Assembly: GCA_016712565.1 (NCBI GenBank) | Contig: JADJQU010000006.1 | Location: 372,001 to 436,000 of the forward strand | Direction of reading: 5' to 3' | From: Planctomycetota bacterium | Lineage (GTDB): Bacteria > Planctomycetota > UBA1135 > GCA-002686595 | Length of the DNA: 64,000 nt | Shown: positions 46,615 through 58,200 of the stretch, piece after piece | Position numbering within the stretch: position 1 is the first letter of the stretch | Layout of the letters: each line of letters opens with the position of its first letter | Notes under the pieces: model-generated | What the model was told of the DNA's origin: nothing | Database searches by the model: none | Seen by the model: the letters and a program-made list of their open reading frames with translations, nothing else | Translations under genes and position numbers: made by a program

Positions 46615-48150
46615 GTGGGCGGCTGGCAGGCCTTGGCCCACGCCGCGTGCTGGACCCTGGTCCACTCCCTGTGGATCGGCGCGTCCCTGTGCGCGCTGCT
46701 GCATGGTCTCCTGCGCTTCACCCCCGGGCGGCGGGCGCGCCTGCGCTACGGCGCCTGCCTCTCGGCTCTCTTCGCCGTGCCCCTGGCAGCGGCCTGGACC
46801 CTGACGGCCGAGCTGTGGGGGGACGACGGCGGCTCCTGGCTCGGGGCCGGGCCGGAAGGGACGGCCCCCGGGGCGGCGGCGTGGGGTGCCTGGTGGATCG
46901 ACCTGGGTGCCCTGGTGGCGGCCGCCGAGGACCTGCGCGCCCTGTGCACCGAGTTCCTCGAGCCCGCCGAGGGCTGGATCGCCGCCGGTTGGACGGTCCT
47001 CGCCGCCCTGGCCCTGGCGAGGCTCGTGGGTGGCTGGACCTGGCTCGCCCGCGGAAACGCGAGGGACCTCACGCGGGCGAGCCCCAGGCTCCAGGCACGG
47101 CTCGCGCGACTGGCGCGGCGGCTCTGTCTGGCGCGCTCCCCGGGGCTGTACTGGAGCCGCCGCGCGGACGTGCCCATGGTCGTGGGGGTGCTTCGCCCCC
47201 GCGTCGTGCTGCCCGCGCGCATGGTGGGTGAAGCCCTGCGCGGGCGCCTCGACACCGTGCTGCTCCATGAATTGGGGCACGTGCGTCGGCGCGACGGCCT
47301 GGTGCGCGCGTTGGAGGCCGTCTGCGGGGCGCTCTTCGTCTTCCATCCGTTCCTGCACTGGATCCAGTCGCGTGTGGCGCGGGAGCGGGAGCACTGCTGC
47401 GACGATCTGGCCCTGGAGGGAGGGGCGGATCGCGTGCTCTACCTGCGCACCCTCGCCCGACTGGAAGCCGCGCGCGCCGCCTGGAAGCGCTCCACGATCC
47501 TGGACGCCTGCACGCCCTCCATGGCCGCCGCTTCCCTGTTCGGCCGCGACGGAGAGCTCTTGGAACGGGCGCGACGCCTCGCCGGGGCCGCCCCCGCCCC
47601 GGGCCGCTTCACCCTGGCGCGGGCCGCCGGTGCCCTGGCCGTGGGCGGCGTGGGCCTGGCCTTCGGCGCCGTGCCCACCCACGATCGCCTTCCCTACGGC
47701 ATCGTCTACGGCCTGGCGATCGAGGGGCTGGCGGAACCGTACGAGGGCCTCGACCTGCGCTTCGGCCGTGAGATCGAGCACGTGGAGCTCGAGGGCCGCT
47801 GGGTGTTCTCCGTGGATTCGGAGACGGCCGTCCACGGGCCCCAGGGGCGCGACCTCTGGACCGTGAAGGGCGTGCCCGCATCGCCGGCGCTGCTCGCCGA
47901 AGCAGGGCTCCTCGCCGCGGAGGCGGCTCAAGCAGGGCCCGCGAGTTCGGCCGCGGCCACGGCGCAGGAATTCGAGGATGGGTTGCTCCTCGACCGGCAC
48001 TTGCTGCTCGACGTTTCGTTCCCGGAGGGAGCGTCGGCGGCCGTCCAGACCACCGTCCTGCTGCGCGGCAAGCCGCCCGCGGGCGTTCTGGGGAAAGAAC
48101 TCGGGCGTCCGCTCCGAGTTCGCGGGATGCGGCTGACCCGCCAGCGCTAG
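46615..48150 (+). CDS. BlaR1/M56-type membrane metalloprotease
   Basis: This protein of about 510 residues has several N-terminal membrane helices (WTLVHSLWIGASLCALLHGL, LYGACLSALFAVPLAAA-type) and a cytosolic zinc site HELGHVRRRD (HExxH) with EREHCCDDLAL downstream, typical of M56/BlaR1 peptidases. The usual extracellular penicillin-sensor domain is replaced by a short unfamiliar C-terminal region. It follows blaI by 74 bp, forming the sensor-protease/repressor pair. The GTG at 46615 is in frame. An ATG at 46587 would be a better start if the six-G run at 46610-46615 had one G fewer. It converges on the thioredoxin-like gene with a 4-bp overlap of stop codons. Confidence 0.82.
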   Translation: MGGWQALAHAACWTLVHSLWIGASLCALLHGLLRFTPGRRARLRYGACLSALFAVPLAAAWTLTAELWGDDGGSWLGAGPEGTAPGAAAWGAWWIDLGALVAAAEDLRALCTEFLEPAEGWIAAGWTVLAALALARLVGGWTWLARGNARDLTRASPRLQARLARLARRLCLARSPGLYWSRRADVPMVVGVLRPRVVLPARMVGEALRGRLDTVLLHELGHVRRRDGLVRALEAVCGALFVFHPFLHWIQSRVAREREHCCDDLALEGGADRVLYLRTLARLEAARAAWKRSTILDACTPSMAAASLFGRDGELLERARRLAGAAPAPGRFTLARAAGALAVGGVGLAFGAVPTHDRLPYGIVYGLAIEGLAEPYEGLDLRFGREIEHVELEGRWVFSVDSETAVHGPQGRDLWTVKGVPASPALLAEAGLLAAEAAQAGPASSAAATAQEFEDGLLLDRHLLLDVSFPEGASAAVQTTVLLRGKPPAGVLGKELGRPLRVRGMRLTRQR

Positions 48151-48602
48151 GACGGCTCGCGCGCCGCGAAGGCGCGGTCCAGCAGCGCGAGCAGCGTCCG
48201 CGGCGTTTGGGCACCGTCGGCGCCGGCGAGGAAGCGGCCCTCACTATCCACGAACAGCACGAAGGGCAGCGTCATGGCATCGGGCAGGTGCTCGGCCAGG
48301 GCCAGCACCTCGTCCTCGGGATCATCGCAATCGGAAGCGAGACCCACGCAGGCGGCCTGGACTCGCGCGGCCACGGCGGGATGGGGAAGAACGCCCTGCA
48401 CCAGGGCGCGGCAGTTGCCTCACAACTCGCGACCGAATTCCACCAGCACGATGCGGCTCTCCGCCCGCGCCCGGGCCAGGGCATCGGCCCAGCGGGTGCT
48501 CCAGTCGAGTGTGCCCCGGTCGTCGAAGTGGGGGTGGGGCCTGCGGTGGGAGGGCTCCCCCGGCGGGTGTCCGGGGAGCTGGGTCGGGTTCGAGTCGTGC
48601 AT
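48147..48602 (-). CDS. Candidate selenoprotein: thioredoxin-fold protein with U-x-x-C active site (in-frame TGA)
   Basis: The frame is ATG at 48602 to TAG at 48147-48149, with one in-frame TGA at 48420-48422. Before the TGA the sequence is a thioredoxin first strand (RIVLVEFGREL). Directly after it come GNC, then the helix RALVQGVLPHPAVAARVQAA. The second half has the cis-proline strand TLPFVLFVDSEGRFL and the final helix. Thioredoxins carry CxxC exactly there, so the TGA replaces the first, catalytic cysteine (U-G-N-C). A SECIS-like hairpin follows (see 48392-48408). The readthrough product is 151 residues. Without readthrough the gene would be cut after 60 residues. It has no signal peptide, so a cytoplasmic or membrane-facing reductase role is inferred. 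An ordinary nonsense mutation or a base error is the alternative. Confidence 0.75.
48392..48408 (-). promoter_or_regulatory. Candidate bacterial SECIS hairpin
   Basis: On the minus strand, CGCCCT-GGTGC-AGGGCG forms a perfect 6-bp stem with a 5-nt loop. The stem extends by a G-U pair. The apical loop starts 18 nt after the TGA and begins GG. Known bacterial SECIS rules require the loop 16-37 nt after UGA with at least one G in its first two bases. The E. coli fdhF loop (GGUCU at about +19) is very similar in place and sequence. The element lies inside the coding region, as bacterial SECIS elements do. Confidence 0.7.
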
Positions 48603-48770
48603 GGCGTGGGATTCCCGCGGCTGCGGCCCGGGCCTGTGGGCGCCGGTCCGCGGGCGGGCTCCTTCGGCCCGTTCGGGCCGGGACTCAAGCCCCCGAGGCC
48701 GGAGTGTCGAGCCAAGGGCGGGCCTCCCCAGGCCGAGCCCCGTCCCAGGCCCCAGCGAGCGAACCTCCCC

Positions 48771-49058
48771 ATGGCCCAGCCCGATCCCCGACCCGCCGAC
48801 ATCCAGGCCGCCGCCACCGATGACCGGAGGCGCGCGGAGCGTCGTCCCTCCGAATCGCGGATGTCGATCAGCGTCCCCGAGCAGGTGCTCGAGGGGCGCG
48901 TGGAGAACACCTCCGAAAGCGGTCTGTTTCTGTTCGCCGAGGGGCGCGTGACCGTCGAGGTCGTGATCGCCGGCGAACGACGCCGCGGCCGTCTCGTGCG
49001 ACTGCAGACCATCAACGGCCGCGAGACCGGTCTGGCGATCGAGCTCGACCGCGCCTAG
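48771..49058 (+). CDS. PilZ-domain protein
   Basis: This 95-residue protein is probably a cyclic-di-GMP receptor. The RxxxR-type motif (RRRAERRPSES) comes first, and the second PilZ motif NTSESGLFLF (D/NxSxxG) follows about 30 residues later. A beta-barrel then ends in GRETGLAIELDRA, as in PilZ. There are no other domains, so it would act by binding a partner. It is divergent from the candidate selenoprotein across a 168-bp spacer. The nuo operon ends just beyond it on the opposite strand. Confidence 0.72.
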   Translation: MAQPDPRPADIQAAATDDRRRAERRPSESRMSISVPEQVLEGRVENTSESGLFLFAEGRVTVEVVIAGERRRGRLVRLQTINGRETGLAIELDRA

Positions 49059-49164
49059 GAACTCGCCGCGGGACCGGCGCACCCCGCGGGCCACGGAGCA
49101 CGCCGGCGCGCCCCGGAGTGTGACGGGGCGTGCCGAGATTCAGGACGTGTCCTGGACCCGACCC

Positions 49165-50611
49165 TCAGGGCATGCGGTCGAGGAAGTAGCCGGGCAGGCA
49201 GCCCATGGCCAGCACGAAGACCGCGCACACCGCCGTGGCCAAGGCCATGGGCAGGGCGGCGGGATGGGCCGTCGCGGGCGTCCCGGTCTTGCTCTCGGGC
49301 TCCATGTACATGGCCACGATCACGCGCAGGTAGTACGCCATGCCCACCACCGACAGCAGGGCGCCGATCACCGTCGCGGCCACGAAGCCGGAGCGGTAGG
49401 AGACGCTGAAGACGAACCACTTGCCCAGGAAGCCGCCGGTGGCCGGGATGCCGCCCAGGGAGAGCATGAACAGGGTCATCGCCGCCGCCACGAAGGGCCG
49501 GCGCTGGGCCAGACCCTTGAGGGATTCGAGGGTCGTGGCCCGTTCGCCGTCGTGCTCGATGGAGGCCAGCAGTCCAAAGGCTCCGGCGGCCGTGAAGACG
49601 TAGGCCGCCAGGTAGAACATGGCGGCGTCCACGGCTTCCTTGTGCAGCAGGTCGCCCCTCAGGTAGCCCGCCACCACCAGCAGGATCGTGCCCGCGTGGG
49701 CGATGCCGGAGTAGGCCAGCATGCGCTTGACGTCCTTCTGCACCAGGGCGCCCAGGTTGCCGATGGCCATCGTGATCACCGCGATGGCTGCGATCAGGCC
49801 CGCCTGGGCGGGGGGGATCAGGAAGGCGCTGGAGAGCAGGAAGGCGAAACCCGCGGCCTTGGTGCCCGTGGCCATCAGGGCGGTCACCGGCGTGGGGCTG
49901 CCCTCGTACACGTCGGGCACCCACAGGTGGAAGGGGAACACGCTGACCTTGAAGAACACGCTGGCGAGCACCAGGCCCACGCCGCTCACGAACAGCGGCG
50001 AGGCGTGTTGCACGCCGCGCAGGTCGGCGAAGGTCACGCTGCCGCTCGCCATGTAGATCAGGCCCGCGCCGTAGAGGAAGAAGGCCGCGGCGAAGGCGCC
50101 CAAGAGGAAAGCACTTGAGCCCGGCCTCGATGGAGCGCGCCTGATTGCGGCGGAAGGCCGCCAGGGCGTAGAGGGGGATCGAGAGCGTTTCCAGGCCCAC
50201 GAAGAACACGATCAGGTCCTGGGCGCCGGCCATCATCGTCATGCCGAGCGGCGTCACCAGCATCAGGAAGTCGTGCTCCAGCTGGTAGGGACGATCCTCG
50301 CGGTAGTAGTGGATGCTGAACATCCACGACAGCAGCGTGGCCACCGAGAACAGCACACCCCACAGGGCGCTGGTCTTGTCGGCGACGTAGGTGTTGGCCA
50401 GCACCGGGCCGATGGGCGCGCTCCAGATCCGGAACTGCAGCACGGCCGCGCCGATGAGCGTGGCCGCCATGATCAGCTGGCGCGCGCCGGCCAGCGGGCG
50501 GATCACGGCGCACAGGAGCACGAGCACCGCCCCCGCCGCGAGCGTGAACAGCGGCCCCATGGCCTGCATCGCCCGGTCGTCGAACATGGTCAGGATGGAC
50601 TGCGGGTTCAT
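49165..50611 (-). CDS. nuoN: NADH-quinone oxidoreductase subunit N (frameshifted)
   Basis: This is an antiporter-like membrane subunit of complex I, about 482 residues once repaired. The first part has many helices (AAGAVLVLLCAVIRPLAGA, TLLSWMFSIHYYRED, LVTPLGMTMMAGAQDLIVFF, ETLSIPLYALAAFRR). The frame breaks after EAGLKC at the three-A run 50108-50110. The other frame resumes with LLGAFAAAFFLYGAGLIYMA and runs to 49165 (TPVTALMATGTKAAGFAF, FSVSYRSGFVAATVIGALLS). One base is extra (1,447 nt). The ATG overlaps the nuoM stop. It is the last gene of the operon. The loss must be artefactual if complex I works. Confidence 0.92.
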
Positions 50612-52182
50612 CGTTGTTGAGCGTTCTGGACGGCGCTCGCCGCGCGCGGATCGAGGGACTGGCCCAAGGGGCCGGCGGCCGGGCGCTCGAGGCCCGCGGT
50701 GAAGGTGCGCGCCGCCTCGCAGCGTCGCACGATGACGTCGATGGCCGGCTGGGACTTGGCCAGGAAGGGCGTCGGGGACACGCCGATCCAGACGATGAAG
50801 ACCACGATCGGCACGAGGGTCGCGATCTCGCGCGGCGACAGATCCCTGAGTTCCTTGTTCTCGCGCTTGGTCAGGGGCCCGAACAGCACGCGTCGGGTGG
50901 CCACCAACAGGTAGACCGAGCCGAAGATCACGCCCAGGACGCCGACCACGGCCAGCACGCGCTGGGCGTCGAAGGCGCCCTTGAGGATCAGGTACTCGCC
51001 GATGAAGCCGTTGAGTCCCGGCAGCGCGGCCGAGGACAGCACGGCGATCACCAGGAAGATCGCGAACAGCGGCATGGACTGGGCCACGCCGCCGAATTCG
51101 TCGAGGGCGCGCGTGTGGCGGCGCTCGTAGATCATGCCCACCAGCAGGAACAGCATGCCCGTGGACAGGCCGTGGTTGACCATCTGCAGCATGCCGCCCT
51201 GCAGCCCGGCGGAGGACAGGGCGAACATGCCCAGGATCACGTAGCCCAGGTGGCTCACCGAGGAGCAGGCGACCAGGCGCTTCAGGTCGTTCTGGGCCAT
51301 GGCCAGGAATGCGCCGTAGACGATGCCCGCGGCCCCCAGGACCATGAACAGCGGGGCCCACTGCACCGCGGCGCCGGGGAACATGGCGATGCAGAAGCGC
51401 AGGAGGCCGTAGGTGCCCATCTTGAGCAGCACGCCCGCCAGCACCACCGAGCCCGAGGTCGGCGCCTCCGTGTGGGCGTCCGCGAGCCAGGTGTGGAAGG
51501 GCATCACCGGCACCTTGATCGCAAAGGCGAGGGCGAAGGCACCGAACAGGTAGCCCTGGGTCGAGAGCGGCAGGGAGGAGGCCTGGTCGGTCAGGGCCGC
51601 GATGTCGGAGGTGTTGAAGCGATAGAGCATCGCGATCACCGCGACGAGCATCACCAGCGACCCGGCCAGCGTGTACAGGAAGAACTTGATCGTGGCGTAG
51701 ATGCGTCGCTCGCCGCCCCAGATGCCCACCAGGAAGTAGAGCGGGATCAGGGACACTTCCCAGAAGAAGTAGAACAGCACCAGGTCCAGGGACAGGAACA
51801 CGCCGAGCATGCCCGTCTCCATGACGAGCATCCAGACCATGAACTCCTTGACGCGCTTCTCCACGTGTCCCCAGGTGGACAGGATCACGATCGGCATCAG
51901 GAGCGCGGTCAGCGCGACCATCAGGAGCGAGAGTCCGTCCACGCCCAGCTTGAACTGGATCGCCGGACCGTCGCGCCACTGGAACCAGGGGATCTGCACC
52001 ACCTGCTGGGCGCCCAGCGTGGCGACGTCGAAGCGCTGGTAGGCCAGGACGCCGAGCACCGCCGCGGCCAGGGTGGCGCCCAGGGCGATCATGCGCTGGG
52101 CTCCCTCGGCGGCGCGCGGAGTCAGGAGCACCAGCGCGGCGCCGAGGAGCGGCAGGAACGTGAGCCAGGTCAGCAGGTCCAT
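50608..52182 (-). CDS. nuoM: NADH-quinone oxidoreductase subunit M
   Basis: This 524-residue proton-pumping subunit has about 14 helices. Key signatures are FKLGVDGLSLLMVALTALLM, METGMLGVFLSLDLVLFYFF with the essential glutamate, and EVSLIPLYFLVGIWGG. The broken-helix motif VPVMPFHTWLADAHTEAPT contains the conserved lysine neighbourhood, and HLGYVILGMFALS follows. A polar C-terminal tail of about 50 residues extends beyond the usual end. It overlaps nuoN by 4 bp and starts 4 bp after nuoL ends. Confidence 0.97.
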   Translation of the reverse strand: MDLLTWLTFLPLLGAALVLLTPRAAEGAQRMIALGATLAAAVLGVLAYQRFDVATLGAQQVVQIPWFQWRDGPAIQFKLGVDGLSLLMVALTALLMPIVILSTWGHVEKRVKEFMVWMLVMETGMLGVFLSLDLVLFYFFWEVSLIPLYFLVGIWGGERRIYATIKFFLYTLAGSLVMLVAVIAMLYRFNTSDIAALTDQASSLPLSTQGYLFGAFALAFAIKVPVMPFHTWLADAHTEAPTSGSVVLAGVLLKMGTYGLLRFCIAMFPGAAVQWAPLFMVLGAAGIVYGAFLAMAQNDLKRLVACSSVSHLGYVILGMFALSSAGLQGGMLQMVNHGLSTGMLFLLVGMIYERRHTRALDEFGGVAQSMPLFAIFLVIAVLSSAALPGLNGFIGEYLILKGAFDAQRVLAVVGVLGVIFGSVYLLVATRRVLFGPLTKRENKELRDLSPREIATLVPIVVFIVWIGVSPTPFLAKSQPAIDVIVRRCEAARTFTAGLERPAAGPLGQSLDPRAASAVQNAQQR

Positions 52183-52186
52183 GGGC

Positions 52187-54319
<2,133 letters not shown>

Positions 54320-54322
54320 CGC

Positions 54323-54639
54323 TCAGCCCTCCATTTCCTGCACGGAGTCTGCTTCCGTGGTTTGGCGCAGTCGGAACAGGGCGATGATCAGCGCCAGGCC
54401 CACCGCGGCCTCGGCCGCGGCGATGGCGATCACGAAGATCGCGAACACCGGTCCCACGAGGTTGGTGCCCTCGGGACCGGAGTGCTGGCGGCTCGCCGCC
54501 AGGAAGGTCAGGTTCGCCGCATTGAGCATCAACTCGATGCACATCAGGACGACGATCACGTTGCGGCGGATCAGGAAGCCCAGCACGCCGATGGCGAACA
54601 GCACGGCGGCCAGGATCATCAGGTGCTCGCTCTGGACGT

Positions 54640-54643
<4 letters not shown>
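54323..54643 (-). CDS. nuoK: NADH-quinone oxidoreductase subunit K
   Basis: This 106-residue protein has three membrane helices. HLMILAAVLFAIGVLGFLIR, then NVIVVLMCIELMLNAANLTF with the conserved glutamate, and GPVFAIFVIAIAAAEAAVGL with the second glutamate mark NuoK. Both acidic residues used in proton transfer are present. The ATG overlaps the nuoJ stop by 4 bp. Confidence 0.97.
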
Positions 54644-55184
<541 letters not shown>

Positions 55185-55212
<28 letters not shown>

Positions 55213-55706
55213 CGGTTGTTCAGTCGGTAGACGTAGTCGATGCGCTTCTGGAGCGCGGACTTGGGACGCTTGAGCTTGGCGAGGTCGTAGATCAGCGCGC
55301 CGCGCGAGTAGTCGGCGAGCTCCAGCTCGTCGGACATGAAGATCGCGTCCTTGGGGCAGGCTTCCTCGCAGAAGCCGCACAGGATGCAGCGCAGCATGTC
55401 GATTTCGAAGTGCACCGGCTCGCGCTCGATGGCGCGGTCGGTCTCGCCCCCGTCGATGGTGATGGCGTAGGCGGGGCAGGCGATCTCGCACATGCCGCAC
55501 GAGACGCAGGCGATGTTGCCGTCGTCCTTGACCACCAGGCGCGGCTGGCCGCGGGTGACCTCGTCCTTGGGCAGCGGCTCCTCGGGGTACTGGCGCGTGA
55601 TCTTCTTCTCGAAGAGCTTGCGGAACGTGATCGAGAGCCCGCGGGCGATCTCGGGCAGGTAGAGCTTCTCGAGCAGCGAGAGCTCCTTGCGGCGGACGAT
55701 CACCAT
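55185..55706 (-). CDS. nuoI: NADH-quinone oxidoreductase subunit I
   Basis: This 173-residue protein has two 4Fe-4S clusters, with motifs CVSCGMCEIACP and CILCGFCEEACP as in all NuoI (clusters N6a and N6b). The N-terminal amphipathic LLEKLYLPEIARGLSITF contacts the membrane arm. The ATG at 55706 gives MVIVRRKELS. Upstream in-frame sequence belongs to nuoH in another frame. It overlaps both neighbours slightly. Confidence 0.97.
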
Positions 55707-56743
55707 AGGTCGACTCCGTACGACACGGCGGCGCCGGTCAGGAACAGGTTGACGAGGGCCAGCGGCAGGAACACCTTCCAGCCCAGGTGCATCAGCTGGT
55801 CGAAGCGGAAGCGCGGCAGGGTCCAGCGCACCCACAGGTAGAGGAACAAGAACAGCGAGGTCTTGGCGCAGAAGGCGGCCACGCACACGAACCAGGGCGC
55901 GTTCTCCCAGAAGGGGACCTTGTAGCCGCCCAGGAACAGCGTGGTCCACAGCGAAGCCATCACCACCATGGCGCAGTACTCGCCCAGGGCGAACAGGGCG
56001 AAGCGCATGGAGCTGTACTCGGTGTGGAAGCCGCTGACGAGCTCCGGCTCGCACTCGGCGAAGTCGAAGGGGTGGCGGTTGGTCTCGGCGAAGGCGGCGA
56101 TGCTGAACAGCACGAACGCCAGCGGCTGGTGGAACACATTCCATTCCCAGAAATCCGGCTGGGCCTCGACTACTCCCCGCAGCGAAAGCGAGCCCGAGAG
56201 CGCCACCACGGCCAGGATCGTCAGGATCAGGGTCAGCTCGTAGCTGATCATCTGGGCCGAGGCCCGCAGTCCGCCCAGCAGGGAGAACTTCGAGTTGGAG
56301 GCCCAGCCCCCCAGGATCACGCCGTAGATGGACAGCCCCCCGATGGCGAGCAGGTACATCAGCCCGATGTCGAGGTCGGTCACCGAGAGGTTGGTGAAGG
56401 CCGCGGGCACGCCCCAGGAGTCCGGCAGCGGCACCGCCGGTCCGAAGGGGATCACCGCCACGGTCATCATGGCCGGCACCGCGGCGATCGCGGGCGCGAA
56501 GCGGAACAGCCAGCGGTTCGCGCCGTCGGGAGTCAGCGACTCCTTGAAGATGAACTTGACGCCGTCGGCGATGGGCTGCAGCAATCCCCAGGGGCCCACG
56601 CGATTGGGACCGTGGCGGTACTGCATCCAGGCCGAGACCTTGCGTTCCGCCAGGGTCATGCCCGCGGCCACGCCGAGCAATCCGCCGTAGACCACGCCGG
56701 CCTTGACGAGCCAGACCAGGATGTCGCGCAGGAGCGGGTTCAT
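55700..56743 (-). CDS. nuoH: NADH-quinone oxidoreductase subunit H
   Basis: This 347-residue membrane subunit at the quinone site has eight helices. Hallmarks are AERKVSAWMQYRHGPNRVGP, LLQPIADGVKFIFKESLTP, TDLDIGLMYLLAIGGLSIYG, AETNRHPFDFAECEPELVSG (quinone-channel acidic residues) and WVRWTLPRFRFDQLMHLGWK. The ATG overlaps the nuoG stop and the end overlaps the nuoI start. Confidence 0.97.
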   Translation of the reverse strand: MNPLLRDILVWLVKAGVVYGGLLGVAAGMTLAERKVSAWMQYRHGPNRVGPWGLLQPIADGVKFIFKESLTPDGANRWLFRFAPAIAAVPAMMTVAVIPFGPAVPLPDSWGVPAAFTNLSVTDLDIGLMYLLAIGGLSIYGVILGGWASNSKFSLLGGLRASAQMISYELTLILTILAVVALSGSLSLRGVVEAQPDFWEWNVFHQPLAFVLFSIAAFAETNRHPFDFAECEPELVSGFHTEYSSMRFALFALGEYCAMVVMASLWTTLFLGGYKVPFWENAPWFVCVAAFCAKTSLFLFLYLWVRWTLPRFRFDQLMHLGWKVFLPLALVNLFLTGAAVSYGVDLW

Positions 56744-58188
56744 CGTGCGGGGGCAGAGCTGGGTTGGAGCAGTCGGGTCAGGGCCTGGAGCGAGCGGGTG
56801 AGGGGCCCCACGCCCTTGGGCGCCGGGCGGGCCACGTGCAGCTTGCCCGCGTGGCCGTCGATGTTGATCCACGTGCCGGTCTTCTCGACCTGCTCGGGGA
56901 TGCCGATGCACGCCTCGGCCGCCGCGCCCTCCAGGGCATGGGTGTCGAAGGTGACCACTTTCGGGCTCGCGCTGCGGGCCAGTTCCTCCCGTCCCAGGAG
57001 TTCGAGCACGCGTTCGCCGGCCAGCACGGCGCAACGCGCCCCGGCCAGCTTGGCGCGGGCCTCGGCGGGGGAGAGCGGCGCGAAGCCCAGCTCCGCGAGG
57101 CCGCGCCGGTTGGGGGCGGGCTCCCCGGTGTTGAGCAGCGCGTCCTTGAGTCCGCTGGGGGCCGGCAGGACGAAGTGGGCCGCCGCGCCCAGGACCTTGG
57201 CCAGGGCGAGCAGTTCCTTGGCCTCCTCCTGGGTGGTGAAGGGCGAGGCCACGATCAGCGGCGCGGGAGCCCCGGACAGCAGCGCGGCGGCGGCGGCCAG
57301 GGCCTCTTCCAGGCCGGCCACCTCCAGGCCCCGGGACGTGCGGCGCGCGGCCACGATGCGCTCCGTGGCGTTGTGCCGGGCGGAGGAGAAACGGCCCGTG
57401 TCGCACATCCACCACTGATTCACGCTGGCGTTGTAGCGCGGCCGGAAGCGCTTGACGTCCTGGCCGCGCAGCACTTCGACCGTGATCGCGCAGCCGCGGC
57501 TGCACTCGCCGCAGGTGGAGAGCGACTTCTTCAGGTTCCAGACGCGGGCCTGGAAGCGGAACTGCTTGAGCGTCAGGGCGCCCACGGGGCAGACGTCCGC
57601 CAGGTTGCCCTGGTAGTTGCCGGACAGCGGCCGGTCCATGAACGTGGAGATGGTCGAGCGCGAACCCAGGTCGGAGACCGTGAGCTGGGGCGTCTTGGGG
57701 ACTTCCTCCATGAAGCGCACGCAGCGCGAGCACAGGATGCAGCGTTCCTCGTCGAGCACGATCACGTCGCCCAGGGACTTGCGCTTGTCCAGCTTGCGGC
57801 GCGGCTCGTGGGTGCGGCCCTCACCCTGGTTCTCGGCGAAGGCATAGTCCTGCAGGTCGCACTCGCCGGCCTTGTCGCAAATGGGGCAGTCCAGCGGGTG
57901 GTTCTTGAGCAGGAACTCCAGGCACTCGCGGCGCGTCTCGTGGGCCTTGGGCGCTTCGGTGTTGACCACCATGCCCTCGGCCACCGGCGTGCGGCAGGCC
58001 ACCACCACGCGGGCCGGCCCGGTGCCCTGCTGCACCTCCACCTGGCAGATGCGGCAGGAGCCCACCGGCGAGAGGCCCGGGTGGTAGCAGTACATGGGGA
58101 CTTCCGCGCCGTTCGCGTGGCAAGCGTGGATCAGGGGCTTCGTCGGATCGGCTTCGATCGAGCGCCCGTTGATGGTGATCTTGGTCAC
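56740..58188 (-). CDS. nuoG: NADH-quinone oxidoreductase subunit G, short form
   Basis: This protein has 482 residues. The N-terminal 2Fe-2S domain (CYHPGLSPVGSCRICQVEV, then VVVAC), the His/Cys-ligated cluster HPLDCPICDKAGECDLQDY, the 4Fe-4S pair CILCSRCVRF and NLADVCPVGAL, and the entry to the molybdopterin-like domain CGECSRGCAITVEVLRGQD are all present. The remainder is only about 230 residues, so most of the large molybdopterin-oxidoreductase-like domain of E. coli NuoG (about 900 residues in total) is missing. The electron path to the quinone site is complete. It overlaps nuoH by 4 bp. Confidence 0.95.
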   Translation of the reverse strand: MTKITINGRSIEADPTKPLIHACHANGAEVPMYCYHPGLSPVGSCRICQVEVQQGTGPARVVVACRTPVAEGMVVNTEAPKAHETRRECLEFLLKNHPLDCPICDKAGECDLQDYAFAENQGEGRTHEPRRKLDKRKSLGDVIVLDEERCILCSRCVRFMEEVPKTPQLTVSDLGSRSTISTFMDRPLSGNYQGNLADVCPVGALTLKQFRFQARVWNLKKSLSTCGECSRGCAITVEVLRGQDVKRFRPRYNASVNQWWMCDTGRFSSARHNATERIVAARRTSRGLEVAGLEEALAAAAALLSGAPAPLIVASPFTTQEEAKELLALAKVLGAAAHFVLPAPSGLKDALLNTGEPAPNRRGLAELGFAPLSPAEARAKLAGARCAVLAGERVLELLGREELARSASPKVVTFDTHALEGAAAEACIGIPEQVEKTGTWINIDGHAGKLHVARPAPKGVGPLTRSLQALTRLLQPSSAPAR

Positions 58189-58200
58189 GTCCTGAAACTC

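Noticed and set aside
48420..48422. TGA as a plain nonsense mutation splitting a small thioredoxin gene
   Set aside because: Kept only as the alternative. The stop falls exactly on the active-site Cys, the frame is intact on both sides and a SECIS-like hairpin follows. The other gene breaks in the window are indels, not substitutions.
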